The notes beneath the pieces were generated by a model. It was given only the letters and a program-made list of their open reading frames with translations, did no database searches and had not been told where the DNA came from. DNA of 49,454 nucleotides from Saprospiraceae bacterium (GTDB taxonomy: Bacteria > Bacteroidota > Bacteroidia > Chitinophagales > Saprospiraceae). The position numbers and the translations under genes were made by a program. The stretch's first letter is position 1, and each line of letters begins with the position of its first letter. Where the stretch lies: the NCBI GenBank assembly GCA_027488855.1, contig JAIYAV010000260.1, positions 1-49,454 on the forward strand, given 5' to 3'. This document shows positions 16,500-25,360 of the stretch, in pieces.

Positions 16500-18344
16500 C
16501 TACATGCGCTCTGGCGTTTCAATACCCAGCAAATCCAACCCCGTTCGCAATGCATTCCGCACTGCGATCGACAACTGAATCCGGAACGCTTTGGCCGCTT
16601 CCGATTCGGCTTGCAGGATGCGGTAATCATGCCAGAAGCGGTGGAAAGCCTTGGCCAATTCGTAGCTGTACATGGCCACCATGGAGGGGTCGTAGGTTTC
16701 TGCGGCCTGCTTGATGATTTCCGGGAACTGGTAGAGTTGGGCAATGATGTCCTTTTCAGCAGTTTCCAGAGTGGTATACTCACTGGCAGCGCTCAGGTCG
16801 GGATTTCCGGCCTTGTTGAGCATGGAGCTGCAACGTACAAAGGCGTTTTGTACGTATGGACCCGTTTGCCCCTGCAAGTCAACCGACTCTTTGGGGTCGA
16901 AAATCATGCGTTTTTTGGGGTGTACTTTAACGATGAAAAACTTCAAAGCCGCCAACCCAATTTTACGAATGACTTCCTGCTGAGCTTCTGGCGTCATATC
17001 GGCCAAAGAACCCCGTTCCTTGCTGTTTTCCCAGGCTTCCTGGACTACTTCTGCAATCAGATCGTCGGCATCCACTACGGTACCCTCCCGCGATTTCATT
17101 TTGCCACTCGGCAAATCCACCATGCCGTAAGACAAATGGAACAAACCACCCGCATAAGGCTCACCCAGCCGCTTCATGATTTCAAAAAGCACCTGGAAAT
17201 GGTAGTTTTGTTCGTCAGCCACCACGTAAATCATCTTCTCCGCCCCAAAATCCTGGTAACGCATTTGGGCGGTTCCAATATCCTGGGTGATGTATACGGA
17301 GGTGCCGTCTTTGCGCAGCACCAATTTTTTGTCCAATTTGGCGTCTTCCAAATCGATCCACACCGAGCCATCTTCGAGGCGGAAAAAGACTCCGGAGTTC
17401 AAACCTTGGTCCACGGTTTCACGCCCGAGCAAATAGGTGTTGGATTCGTAGTAAAGTTTGTCGAAAGTGACGCCCAGTTTGTCAAAAGTGGAGTCAAAAC
17501 CCGCATAAACCCAGCCGTTCATCCGCTTCCACAGCTCAATGGTTTCCGTTTCGTTGGCTTCCCAGGCGAGCAACATTTCGCGCGCTTCTTTGCCTAGGGT
17601 GCTGTACAGGTTGAAATATTGGTCTTTGTAGGTTTTGAAAAACTCTTCGGGGCTTTGTTCACCTTTTTTCTTTTCGGTGTAAATGGCCAAGGCTTCCTCA
17701 CTTTGTTGCCAGGCCTTGTATTCTTCCTGGAATTTCTTTTCAAACAATACATAAAAGTCACCTACAAAGTGGTCACTTTTGGTATTGGTCGATTCAGGTG
17801 TAGCGCCTTCCCCGAATTTTTTCCAGGCCAGCATACTTTTACAAATGGCGATGCCCCGGTCGTTGATGATTTGCACCCGTACGACGTCATAGCCCGCTGC
17901 TTCGTAAATTTTGCTCACCGACCAGCCCAGCAGGATATTGCGGATATGCCCCAGGTGCAGGGGCTTATTGGTATTGGGGGAGCAATATTCCACCATTACC
18001 TTGCGGCCATTAGCGGGTTGGGTGCCGTATTGTGGATTTTGGTAAATGTCTTCTAAGAACTCCCGCCAGTACTGATCGTCGATCACCAGGTTCAAAAAGC
18101 CCTTGATGACGTTAAAATCTTTGATGTACTGCACTTGTTCCATCAAAAAAGCGCCCAATTCTTGGCCGATGGCCTCGGGACTTTTTTTGATGTGCTTGGT
18201 AAACGGAAAAACAACCAGCGTATAATCTCCTTCAAACTCTTTACGGGTCGTGCTCAAGGGGAAGTCTTCGCCCTTGATTTCCAGGTTATACAATTGCGCA
18301 GCACCTTGAACGACGCCTTGCTGAATGATATTGACAATGTTCAT
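16500..18344 (-). CDS. argS: Arginyl-tRNA synthetase
   Basis: 614 residues from the Met at 18344 (MNIVNIIQQGVVQGAAQLYN); the 35-codon upstream extension is low-complexity sequence from a neighbouring repeat. The N-terminal Add-1 domain is followed by the HIGH-equivalent SPNTNKPLHLGHIRNILLG, the family signature INDRGIAICKSML and the KMSKS-equivalent GKMKSREGTVVDADD. The C-terminal anticodon-binding domain is DALR-like and ends ...LGIETPERM. It attaches arginine to tRNA-Arg. It lies upstream of glnS on the same strand, separated by the large palindrome, so the two synthetases are probably expressed independently. Confidence 0.97.
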   Translation of the reverse strand: MNIVNIIQQGVVQGAAQLYNLEIKGEDFPLSTTRKEFEGDYTLVVFPFTKHIKKSPEAIGQELGAFLMEQVQYIKDFNVIKGFLNLVIDDQYWREFLEDIYQNPQYGTQPANGRKVMVEYCSPNTNKPLHLGHIRNILLGWSVSKIYEAAGYDVVRVQIINDRGIAICKSMLAWKKFGEGATPESTNTKSDHFVGDFYVLFEKKFQEEYKAWQQSEEALAIYTEKKKGEQSPEEFFKTYKDQYFNLYSTLGKEAREMLLAWEANETETIELWKRMNGWVYAGFDSTFDKLGVTFDKLYYESNTYLLGRETVDQGLNSGVFFRLEDGSVWIDLEDAKLDKKLVLRKDGTSVYITQDIGTAQMRYQDFGAEKMIYVVADEQNYHFQVLFEIMKRLGEPYAGGLFHLSYGMVDLPSGKMKSREGTVVDADDLIAEVVQEAWENSKERGSLADMTPEAQQEVIRKIGLAALKFFIVKVHPKKRMIFDPKESVDLQGQTGPYVQNAFVRCSSMLNKAGNPDLSAASEYTTLETAEKDIIAQLYQFPEIIKQAAETYDPSMVAMYSYELAKAFHRFWHDYRILQAESEAAKAFRIQLSIAVRNALRTGLDLLGIETPERM

Positions 18345-18388
18345 TTGTCTGGGTATATTGAAAATTGAGTGGCAAAAATAGGAAAAAA

Positions 18389-18508
18389 GTTGAGGAGTTG
18401 AGAGGTTGAGGGGTTGAGAAGTTGAGGCTACCGCGAGCGATTTTGACAATGTCCTTGTCTAAGTCGCTCGCGGCAGCCTCAACTTCTCAACCCCTCAACT
18501 TCTCAACT
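18389..18508. repeat. Simple-repeat-armed hairpin, copy 2 (family A)
   Basis: The left arm (18389-18426) is a run of GTTGAG-containing octamers (GTTGAGGA, GTTGAGAG, GTTGAGGG, GTTGAGAA). The right arm (18478-18508) is its reverse complement, with 30 of 31 positions pairing against 18396-18426. The core at 18427-18477 pairs GCTACCGCGAGCGA with TCGCTCGCGGCAGC and contains GACAA/TTGTC inside, matching the cores at 64-110 and near 27892-27943. The foot overlaps the stop codon of the lipoprotein gene (18508-18510), so the element begins exactly at a gene end and lies ahead of argS on the minus strand. Confidence 0.9.
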
Positions 18509-19080
18509 TATTTCATTTTCCCATAAAGATATTCCAAAACCACACCAGTCGCTGCTTCGCCAGATAGTCGGAAATCATCTTTCGCGCCTCGGTATCTTTT
18601 GGCAGGACCGTTGTTGGTTGCATCTGGAGAAGGTCCCTTGCGGCTTTCGGCGCCAATGAGCTCTTTCGTACCGTAGTAAAAGCGGTTTTGAACAAAACCA
18701 TCTTCAGTCAAAACAAGTTCCTTCAAATATACTGGGCGGCGATCTTTGAGGTAATACCAGCTTTCCAGTTTGGGGGTTTTGCAATAGATCATTAGTGGCA
18801 TGCCTTCGTAGGAATACACGAATACCTCGGTTTTTTCTTTGCCATTAAAGACATAATTGGGACCAGCCACATTCATACTATCCTGAACCGCATCAATACT
18901 TTTGACCAGCTTTTCGACCTCGGCAATGGATTCAGGACCGGTGATGGGCGGGGCATCCACTTCAAACACGTCATCGGGGCCCAAACCTTTGGTATCCCCG
19001 TCGTTCTTCCCGTCATTTTTGCAGGCTACAAAGCCCAGCAAGAGCAACAAACTCAGTAGTAAAATGCTTTGATTTTTCAC
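18508..19080 (-). CDS. Lipoprotein of unknown function
   Basis: 190 residues from a proposed GTG start at 19080, which gives a clean lipoprotein signal (VKNQSILLLSLLLLLGFVAC, Cys lipidated). A TTG three codons earlier is an alternative, and the frame stays open to 19155, overlapping the pullulanase gene. After an acidic linker (KNDGKNDGDTKGLGPDD) a soluble domain has antiparallel-looking repeats (TEVFVYSYEGMPLMIYCKTP, WYYLKDRRPVYLKEL). I recognise no named family. It follows the pullulanase gene by about 55 bp and may share its transcript. Its stop codon is embedded in the foot of a family A hairpin. Confidence 0.75.
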   Translation of the reverse strand: MKNQSILLLSLLLLLGFVACKNDGKNDGDTKGLGPDDVFEVDAPPITGPESIAEVEKLVKSIDAVQDSMNVAGPNYVFNGKEKTEVFVYSYEGMPLMIYCKTPKLESWYYLKDRRPVYLKELVLTEDGFVQNRFYYGTKELIGAESRKGPSPDATNNGPAKRYRGAKDDFRLSGEAATGVVLEYLYGKMK

Positions 19081-19135
19081 TTTGATCAATTTAAAAAAGC
19101 GCTTAACAAGAAAATTAATCCGCGCAAAGTTAAAC

Positions 19136-21166
19136 TTATTTCTCCATCCCTCCACTTTGTCCAGGAGCAGTTGCGGAATAAAGGATTAACGCTGAATAAG
19201 CGGGAACCAACACACCAGAGTTGCGAATTACAGGTGGGTTTTTGACATCGATGGCCATGCCATTGCCCACTATTTTCCACTCTGAATAGGGCAAAACCAC
19301 CGGGTGTACCTTATCCGAACCATTGTAAATCACCGCAATGGTATGCCAGGGATCGCCATTGGCATGGTTGGAAATCAGAAAACCGGTCAGGTTATCTTCC
19401 GTATTAGGGATGAACTTCAGGTGTTCCCGAATCATGGCCGCCGAGGTCATGCGGAAGGCGGGGTGGCTTTTGCGCAGGCCAATCAGGTTTTTGGTGTAAT
19501 CAAAAATCTCCTTGTACTGGTACTTGCGGGTCCAATCCAGTTGGTTGATTTCGTCGGGTTTGTTGAAGGAATTTTCCTCACCTTTTTTGGTGACGACCAT
19601 TTCGGTACCTGCGTGCAAAAAAGGTACACCCTGAGCTGTAAGCACCATGGACAAGGCCAAACGGTACATTTTGATGCGTTCCTCGTCCAAAAGCATGGGG
19701 TTGTTGATGGCCAAGCGATCCCAGAGGGTGTGATTGTCGTGACAAGAGGCGTAGGTGATGGTTTGATCGGGGCCATTTGCCCAGGCGGCTTTGGAATAGT
19801 TGATTTTGGAATAATCCACTTCGGGATGCCAGGTAGAGGCGACTACTCCAAATTTTACACTTTCGTTCAAGCCAGCTTTGCCACTGACAAAGCCTTTTTC
19901 CGTAGGCGTAAACACGTGCCCCCGAATGGCATCGCGCATGTCGTCGCTAAAAGCAGCCACTTTGTCCAGCTTGAGCACATTGGCTTTGATGGCTTTTTGA
20001 TCGTCGGGTAGGGGAGAGGCCCCCGCTGTCCAGCCCTCGCCATAAAGGTAAATCGTTGGATCAATGGCATGTACCGCTTTGCTGATTTGATTCATGGTTT
20101 CAATGTCGTGAATGCCCATGAGGTCGAAGCGGAAGCCGTCCACATGGTATTCTTTGACCCAATGCAATACGGATTCGATGATGAATTTGCGGACCATCGG
20201 GCGTTCTGAAGCGGTTTCATTGCCACAAGCGGAAGCATCGGAAAAACCACCTTTGTCATTTTGGCGGTAGTAATAACCAGGGACTAATTGATTGAAATTG
20301 GAAGGCCCGGTAGCCCCCGTGTGGTTGTACACCACGTCCATTATCATGCGAATACCCGCGTTGTGCAGGGCGCTTACCATTTGTTTAAACTCGCGGATGC
20401 GCACTGCACCATCGGCTGGGTTGGTACTGTAACTGCCTTCGGGCACATTGTAGTTTTGAGGGTCATAACCCCAGTTGAATTGAGGCTCGTTGAGTTTCGA
20501 TTCGTCGACGGATAAGTAGTCAAATACGGGCAACAAGTGCACATGGGTGATGCCCAGTTCCTTGAGGTGCTCCAGTCCGGTAAACTGGCCTTCCGGGTTG
20601 CGGGTTTTCTCCTCAGTTAATCCCAGGTATTTGCCTTTGTTGCTGATGCCTGAAGAGGGATGAGTGGATAAATCACGCAAGTGCAACTCATACAAAATGA
20701 TGTCGGTAGGATTTTTGAGGTTGGGGCGAGTATCGTAATTCCAGCCGGAAGGGTTGGTCGCTTTTAGATCAACGACTTGTGCTCTTTTGCCATTGGTACC
20801 TACGGCATAAGCATATGGATCGGGAACCTCATCGTACCATTTGCCAGCTATTTGGGCTTGAAAGGTATAATAATGGCCTTGTAAATTGCCTTTGACCACA
20901 GCCACCCAGGTACCTTGGGGGCCTTTTTTCATTTTTACAGTTTTGGAAGCTTTTCCACCGATGCTTTGCTCATAAAAGCGAAGGATAAGTTGAGCCGCAG
21001 GCGGTGACCATACTTTGAAGGTGGAAGACTTGGCGGTATAGCTAAGCCCGAGATCGGTACCCTCGTAAACGGGGTAATCGTTGAAGTTTTCGGTGGGTTG
21101 GTCCATTGCAGCAATGGATAGGAGACTCAGGATCATCAATCCAAATTTTGCTAATCTATTCCTCAT
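19136..21166 (-). CDS. pulA: Type I pullulanase (GH13)
   Basis: 676 residues with an N-terminal hydrophobic signal segment (about 6-20). A CBM48/pullulanase N2-like domain (about 35-140, FKVWSPPAAQLILRFYE) precedes the GH13 barrel. The type I signature is FNWGYDPQNYNVPEGSYS. Catalytic residues are the nucleophile Asp in DGFRFDLMG, the acid Glu in YLYGEGWTAG and the transition-state Asp in ASCHDNHTLWD. It hydrolyses alpha-1,6 links in pullulan and branched alpha-glucans. The signal suggests export to the periplasm or surface. It is 20-60 bp upstream of the lipoprotein gene, and there is no susD-like partner here. Confidence 0.93.
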   Translation of the reverse strand: MRNRLAKFGLMILSLLSIAAMDQPTENFNDYPVYEGTDLGLSYTAKSSTFKVWSPPAAQLILRFYEQSIGGKASKTVKMKKGPQGTWVAVVKGNLQGHYYTFQAQIAGKWYDEVPDPYAYAVGTNGKRAQVVDLKATNPSGWNYDTRPNLKNPTDIILYELHLRDLSTHPSSGISNKGKYLGLTEEKTRNPEGQFTGLEHLKELGITHVHLLPVFDYLSVDESKLNEPQFNWGYDPQNYNVPEGSYSTNPADGAVRIREFKQMVSALHNAGIRMIMDVVYNHTGATGPSNFNQLVPGYYYRQNDKGGFSDASACGNETASERPMVRKFIIESVLHWVKEYHVDGFRFDLMGIHDIETMNQISKAVHAIDPTIYLYGEGWTAGASPLPDDQKAIKANVLKLDKVAAFSDDMRDAIRGHVFTPTEKGFVSGKAGLNESVKFGVVASTWHPEVDYSKINYSKAAWANGPDQTITYASCHDNHTLWDRLAINNPMLLDEERIKMYRLALSMVLTAQGVPFLHAGTEMVVTKKGEENSFNKPDEINQLDWTRKYQYKEIFDYTKNLIGLRKSHPAFRMTSAAMIREHLKFIPNTEDNLTGFLISNHANGDPWHTIAVIYNGSDKVHPVVLPYSEWKIVGNGMAIDVKNPPVIRNSGVLVPAYSALILYSATAPGQSGGMEK

Positions 21167-21229
21167 AACCAGACGGTTTTTTGATGAGGTAAAACTAGCA
21201 AAATTTGGGGCGATATAGAAAATTTAGGT

Positions 21230-22024
21230 TTAACCTTGATTTACAACAGCAGCGCTGGCACCTTTGACATCGGTAGGTACGGGTGATCCACCAAAGTTTT
21301 CCAGTGAAATGGCAAAGGCTTCGGGTTTGTTTTTGAACTCAAAACTAACCAAACCTTTTTGGAGCGCTTCCCAATCAACTACCCCGATGCTTACGGGTTT
21401 TCCGCCTACGAAGGCCCAAAGCTGGTATTGTTTGCCTTTAACGGGAATAGCAAGGTTTTCCATTTTCAAATGCGCCAATCGGGCATTTTTGTTCCAGTAT
21501 ACGGAGGCAATCGGCTGATCACCAGCTTTAACGACCAGTCTTTCAGCGCAACAGCTTCCTTTTAACTCGTTTAATTCCTGCTCCGTAACTTGTAGTCTAC
21601 TGCTGATTACCTGCTCGTTGGCACGCAAGTTTTCGGTAGTTTTTTTCAGTGCAGCAATTTCTTGTTGAGCCGATTGTTTGCCCATGTACATCCAGGCAGC
21701 CAGGGCTAAACCCACCACTGCGGCAGCCATTGGCCAAATGATCGACAAAGTACGCTTTGGCAAAGCCGTTACAATAGGTTCTTCAACCGTGCTAGGCGCA
21801 GTAGCAGCCATGATATTGGACAAAATATGATCCGGTGGCGTTAAACCTTCCAGGGTATGGTAAGTTCCCATAGCCTCTTCCACCTCCGCGATTTCTTCCC
21901 GAATTTCTGGATATTGGGCAGCCAGTTTTTCAACTGCCTCCCTTTCTGCGTCACTCAATTGATCCAAAACATACATTTCTATGACGCCACTATCCAAATA
22001 TTCCTGAATATTGAATTTTTCCAC
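21230..22024 (-). CDS. RskA-type anti-sigma factor
   Basis: 264 residues from a GTG start. The cytoplasmic N-terminal part (about 1-85) is acidic and helical (EMYVLDQLSDAEREAVEKLA), typical of a sigma-binding domain. One transmembrane helix is IIWPMAAAVVGLALAAWMYM, followed by a short coiled coil (EIAALKKTTENLRANEQVIS). The C-terminal RskA domain has the signature KGKQYQLWAFVGGKPVSIGV. It would hold the ECF sigma factor encoded 128 bp upstream until a signal triggers release. Confidence 0.9.
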   Translation of the reverse strand: MEKFNIQEYLDSGVIEMYVLDQLSDAEREAVEKLAAQYPEIREEIAEVEEAMGTYHTLEGLTPPDHILSNIMAATAPSTVEEPIVTALPKRTLSIIWPMAAAVVGLALAAWMYMGKQSAQQEIAALKKTTENLRANEQVISSRLQVTEQELNELKGSCCAERLVVKAGDQPIASVYWNKNARLAHLKMENLAIPVKGKQYQLWAFVGGKPVSIGVVDWEALQKGLVSFEFKNKPEAFAISLENFGGSPVPTDVKGASAAVVNQG

Positions 22025-22152
22025 TTGTTAGAGGATTAATGGTTATTTATTCATTAAGAGCCAACAAACCTGTTTGAAACGATCCGCATTTGCGCAGTAA
22101 AATCAAAGGGTCGCGGTTTGTCTTTACTCTTTTTGGTTCACAAAAGCTCGCA

Positions 22153-22707
22153 TTAGAGCTTTTCATTGCGCAAAATTTTTCGCAACTCTCCGATGGCTGC
22201 ACGGGCACGCGTTTTTACAGTGCCCAGGGGTATCCCCAGCAGTTCTTCCACTTCGGATTGCGTATAATTTTGGTAGTACAACAGGTCAATCATTTGACGG
22301 TGGCGGTCATCCATTCGGTCAAGTACTTTGCGCAAACCCACATCGGGAATCTGCGCTTCAGATTTTGGAGCCTTAGTATCAGATACGAAGTTGTCCATCT
22401 GATCGGTTTTGGATCGTTGCGACACGACGCGTGACCGGGTGTGGTCCAATGCCGCATTTTTGGCAATGCGCATCATCCAGCCGAGTAGAGAACCCTTGTC
22501 TTCTTGATACTGATTTCCCCTTTGCCATATTTTGATGAACACGTCCTGGAGGATCTCCGAGGCGTCCTCTTGATTGCCTATTGTCTTTACGATTAATCCA
22601 TAAAGTGCAGAAGAATAACGTTGGTAGAGCAAGGGAATGACGGCACGGTCACCGTTCTTGACCATTAGAATGAGTTGGGAATCGGGAATTGTGATTTTTT
22701 GTTCCAT
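22153..22707 (-). CDS. ECF RNA polymerase sigma factor
   Basis: 184 residues from the Met at 22707 (MEQKITIPDSQLILMVKNGD). Region 2 includes LYQRYSSALYGLIVKTIGNQ, EDASEILQDVFIKIWQRG and GWMMRIAKNAALDHTRS. Region 4 is DRHRQMIDLLYYQNYTQSEV followed by LGIPLGTVKTRARAAIGELR. It pairs with the RskA-type anti-sigma gene downstream; sigma-K/RskA-like pairs respond to envelope or redox stress in other bacteria, but the regulon here is unknown. Confidence 0.95.
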   Translation of the reverse strand: MEQKITIPDSQLILMVKNGDRAVIPLLYQRYSSALYGLIVKTIGNQEDASEILQDVFIKIWQRGNQYQEDKGSLLGWMMRIAKNAALDHTRSRVVSQRSKTDQMDNFVSDTKAPKSEAQIPDVGLRKVLDRMDDRHRQMIDLLYYQNYTQSEVEELLGIPLGTVKTRARAAIGELRKILRNEKL

Positions 22708-22870
22708 AAAGCAATTTGTCAGACGTTGCAACAAAACAGAGCAGGGAACTTGTTCATGAAATCTTTCGAAATTTTTAAACGCTCCATTTCTTGCATTTCA
22801 TAGAGGCAAGTTAAATAAATTAGTAGGTTAGGCCAAAATTTTGCATATTTAATGGAAAAACCGTTGGCAA

Positions 22871-24145
22871 TTGAACATATCAGACTTTTTTAACAACCCC
22901 TTTGGAACTTTTGTCATTGGCCTTTTGATGGCCAGTGGAGTAGGCTCGATCATTGGGCTGGAGCGGGAATTTAATACCCATGGCGAGGCTGCCCATTTGG
23001 GTGGGCTCCGGACTTTTACCCTGATTGCTCTGACCGGGTTCATCGTTGGAGAATTGGCCCAGCACACCCATATTTATTTGTTGTTGGCCGCTACCCTGGG
23101 TTTTATGGGGTTGATTGGGATTGCTTATTTTATCCAGACCCAAAACCAAAAACTGGGCTTGACTTCGGAATTGGGCATGTTGTTGACCTTCTTTTTGGGT
23201 GTTTTGATCGCCTATGGCCACATCCAGGAGGCGTTGGCAGCGGTGGTGGTCATCACGACCATCTTATCCCTGAAAGAGCAACTACACGACATCGTCAAAA
23301 AGTTGACCAACGAAGAACTGTTTGCTTTTATTAAATTCATCATTCTGGCGCTTCTGATTTTACCCATGTTGCCGAACCAAACTTTTGGCCCAGACAATTC
23401 CATCAATGTGCGGGATTTGGGTTTGATTGTGATCGTGGTACTGACTTTTAATTTTGGTGGGTACCTCTTGCTGAAATTTGGCAGCCCGAATAAAGGGATT
23501 TTACTGTCAGCATTAATCGGTGGCTTGTTTTCCTCCACGATGATTGCCTGGGTTTTTGCCTCGCGTAGCCGGGAAAGGCCCGAATATGGCCCAGTGTACG
23601 GTGCTGGAATTGTGCTGGCCTCTTCGGTCATGTTGGTGCGGGTATTTATTTTGACCACTATTTTTGCCTTTCCGGTGGCCAAATTGTTGATTTTACCCTT
23701 GTCCATGATGTTGGTGGCGAGTGTTGTGCCTGCGGTCATCAGTTGGCGAAAAGAGGAGCAAGTTCAAACTGGAGCACTGGATGCCGGGAATCCACTGGAC
23801 ATTAAAAACGCCTTGTTTTTCGCAGGTTTGTACATTGCGACGACCCTGTTGATGTATTACACCCGCGAATGGCTGAGTGCTTCGATGGTGTACGTCAGTG
23901 CAGCCATTACGGGCATTGCCGATATTGATGCCATCACCTTGAGTACGGCGAAATGGGCTGCGGCGCATCCAGCACAAAGCACCGTAGCCCAAGGCTTGAT
24001 TCTCGCCGCTATTTTTTCCAATTCAGTTTTTAAATTGAGCGTGAGTTTAATTCGTGGGGTTCCCGCCCTGCGCAAAGCTGCTTTGAGGGGCTTCGGTCTG
24101 GTTATTGGTGCTGGGGTATTGTATTTGGTTTTAGTTGGTTTGTGA
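22871..24145 (+). CDS. MgtC/SapB-DUF4010 integral membrane protein
   Basis: 424 residues starting at a TTG (22871, MNISDFFNNPFGTF); an in-frame ATG 19 codons later is less likely because it would remove part of the first helix. The N-terminal MgtC-like domain has GVGSIIGLEREF and LGGLRTFTLIALTGFI, and the C-terminal DUF4010 domain has a further seven or so helices (GGLFSSTMIAWVFASRSRE, VSAAITGIADIDAITLS). The function is unproven; MgtC relatives are tied to magnesium limitation and virulence. Its 3' end overlaps the convergent CotH-like gene by 15 bp. Confidence 0.88.
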   Translation: MNISDFFNNPFGTFVIGLLMASGVGSIIGLEREFNTHGEAAHLGGLRTFTLIALTGFIVGELAQHTHIYLLLAATLGFMGLIGIAYFIQTQNQKLGLTSELGMLLTFFLGVLIAYGHIQEALAAVVVITTILSLKEQLHDIVKKLTNEELFAFIKFIILALLILPMLPNQTFGPDNSINVRDLGLIVIVVLTFNFGGYLLLKFGSPNKGILLSALIGGLFSSTMIAWVFASRSRERPEYGPVYGAGIVLASSVMLVRVFILTTIFAFPVAKLLILPLSMMLVASVVPAVISWRKEEQVQTGALDAGNPLDIKNALFFAGLYIATTLLMYYTREWLSASMVYVSAAITGIADIDAITLSTAKWAAAHPAQSTVAQGLILAAIFSNSVFKLSVSLIRGVPALRKAALRGFGLVIGAGVLYLVLVGL

Positions 24146-25159
24146 GGCAAGCAATTTGCCAGCATCCCTTGAGAAGAAAGAGTTGATGTACCGAATGCTT
24201 TCTTTTTTGGAATTATCCTTCAAGTACGGAAAAGCTTCAATGGATTGGATGAAGGCATTTTGTTTGCCCTTGTACAGGCTCAGCGTCTCCTCCCAAATGG
24301 CTTTATCTGCTTTAAACCCTAAAAAGGCCCGCTCTTTGACCGTTTGAATATTGGTACCCGTGGCTGGCACGGCATAACCTGCATCCACGAAGCCACTGAA
24401 GTCAAAATCGTGTGGGATGACGACCATTTTCCCACCGTTAGCTGGTTTAAAATACTTGACATTTTTTTGACCCTTGACAATGCTCCAGTCGGTGTTTCCA
24501 ATCAGGTATTGAAAAACGGCGACGCTGTTTTCACTTTTCAAGTCGAGGGAATCGTGGTGGGCGACAAAACAATCTTTACATTCTTTAAGCCCCAGGCGCT
24601 GGGAAATTTCGGCGTCATCTTCTACGATAAAAGCAAAACGGACTATCTTTTGATTGGGTTTGTAGGTATTGATGTACGTTACTTTCAGCAGCTGGGTACG
24701 GTAACTATAGGGCGAAATTTGCTGGTACAAGCCATAAGCCAGGTACTCGCGCAGGAGGTGCTCATCCGATTCGTGGTCTTCAAAGCAGTGGGTTACCCAT
24801 TTCAGATCATTGAAGTTGGCAAAACCTTTGGCCTGCAAGTCTTTTTTAGGAAAAACTACCTTGATGGGCGGGAAATCACAAAACAGTCGGCGGTAACGTC
24901 CCCGCACGCTTAATTTTACATTCCAGGAAACGGAGTCTCCGCTGGCATTTTTATATTTTATGCTTGCGGGGAAAGATTGGTCCTTCTTGCGCAGTTCATC
25001 TAGTGCTCCAAAATCCAATACCATGGTTACTTCCTGGTTTGGAATTTTCCCCAATGTTTCAAAAATGGAAGGATTCTGAGCACTTAAAGTGCTTGAAATC
25101 AACAGGAATATGCAGAATGGCAAAACAAAAATCCAGGGTTTTTCGATCTGATTTCTCAT
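24131..25159 (-). CDS. Exported CotH-like (kinase-fold) protein
   Basis: 342 residues with a signal peptide (about 1-27). The core resembles CotH-family proteins: NTDWSIVKGQKNVKYFKPAN followed by KMVVIPHDFDFSGFVDAGY. The DFD and the Asn/Asp residues are in places where CotH kinases bind ATP and metal. An N-terminal segment (ASIKYKNASGDSVSWNVKLS, VRGRYRR) matches the beta-rich lead of CotH proteins. CotH proteins phosphorylate spore coat or secreted proteins in other bacteria. The assignment is moderate because catalytic residues are hard to align by eye. It overlaps the DUF4010 gene tail to tail and diverges from the phosphatase gene. Confidence 0.55.
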   Translation of the reverse strand: MRNQIEKPWIFVLPFCIFLLISSTLSAQNPSIFETLGKIPNQEVTMVLDFGALDELRKKDQSFPASIKYKNASGDSVSWNVKLSVRGRYRRLFCDFPPIKVVFPKKDLQAKGFANFNDLKWVTHCFEDHESDEHLLREYLAYGLYQQISPYSYRTQLLKVTYINTYKPNQKIVRFAFIVEDDAEISQRLGLKECKDCFVAHHDSLDLKSENSVAVFQYLIGNTDWSIVKGQKNVKYFKPANGGKMVVIPHDFDFSGFVDAGYAVPATGTNIQTVKERAFLGFKADKAIWEETLSLYKGKQNAFIQSIEAFPYLKDNSKKESIRYINSFFSRDAGKLLASQTN

Positions 25160-25249
25160 GGTATACCTAAACTTGTGAGTAAATTATCAGTTAAGACAGG
25201 TTAATTGAGGGTAAGGTTGCAAAATGAAATGTTAAGATAAAAGTTGAAC

Positions 25250-25282
25250 TTGAGTGGCAATGCTTGCAAATTTTTATCTTTG
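25250..25282 (+). promoter_or_regulatory. Possible Bacteroidetes promoter for alkaline phosphatase
   Basis: TTG at 25250-25252 and TATCTTTG at 25275-25282 match the -33/-7 pattern with a 22-nt spacer, slightly long. The -7 box lies 78 bp ahead of the ATG at 25361. I saw no PHO-box-like direct repeat. Confidence 0.35.
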
Positions 25283-25360
25283 CTCTCCAATTTAGCGTTT
25301 TTAAAAGCCGTTCAAGTCAATACAATTGTTTATTTTCCCCAAATCTAATCTGGAGATGCG

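Noticed and set aside
22852..22893. A 13-codon ORF (MEKPLAIEHIRLF) overlapping the TTG start of the DUF4010 gene as a regulatory leader peptide
   Set aside because: There is no attenuator hairpin or codon bias supporting a leader role; it is probably a chance overlap.
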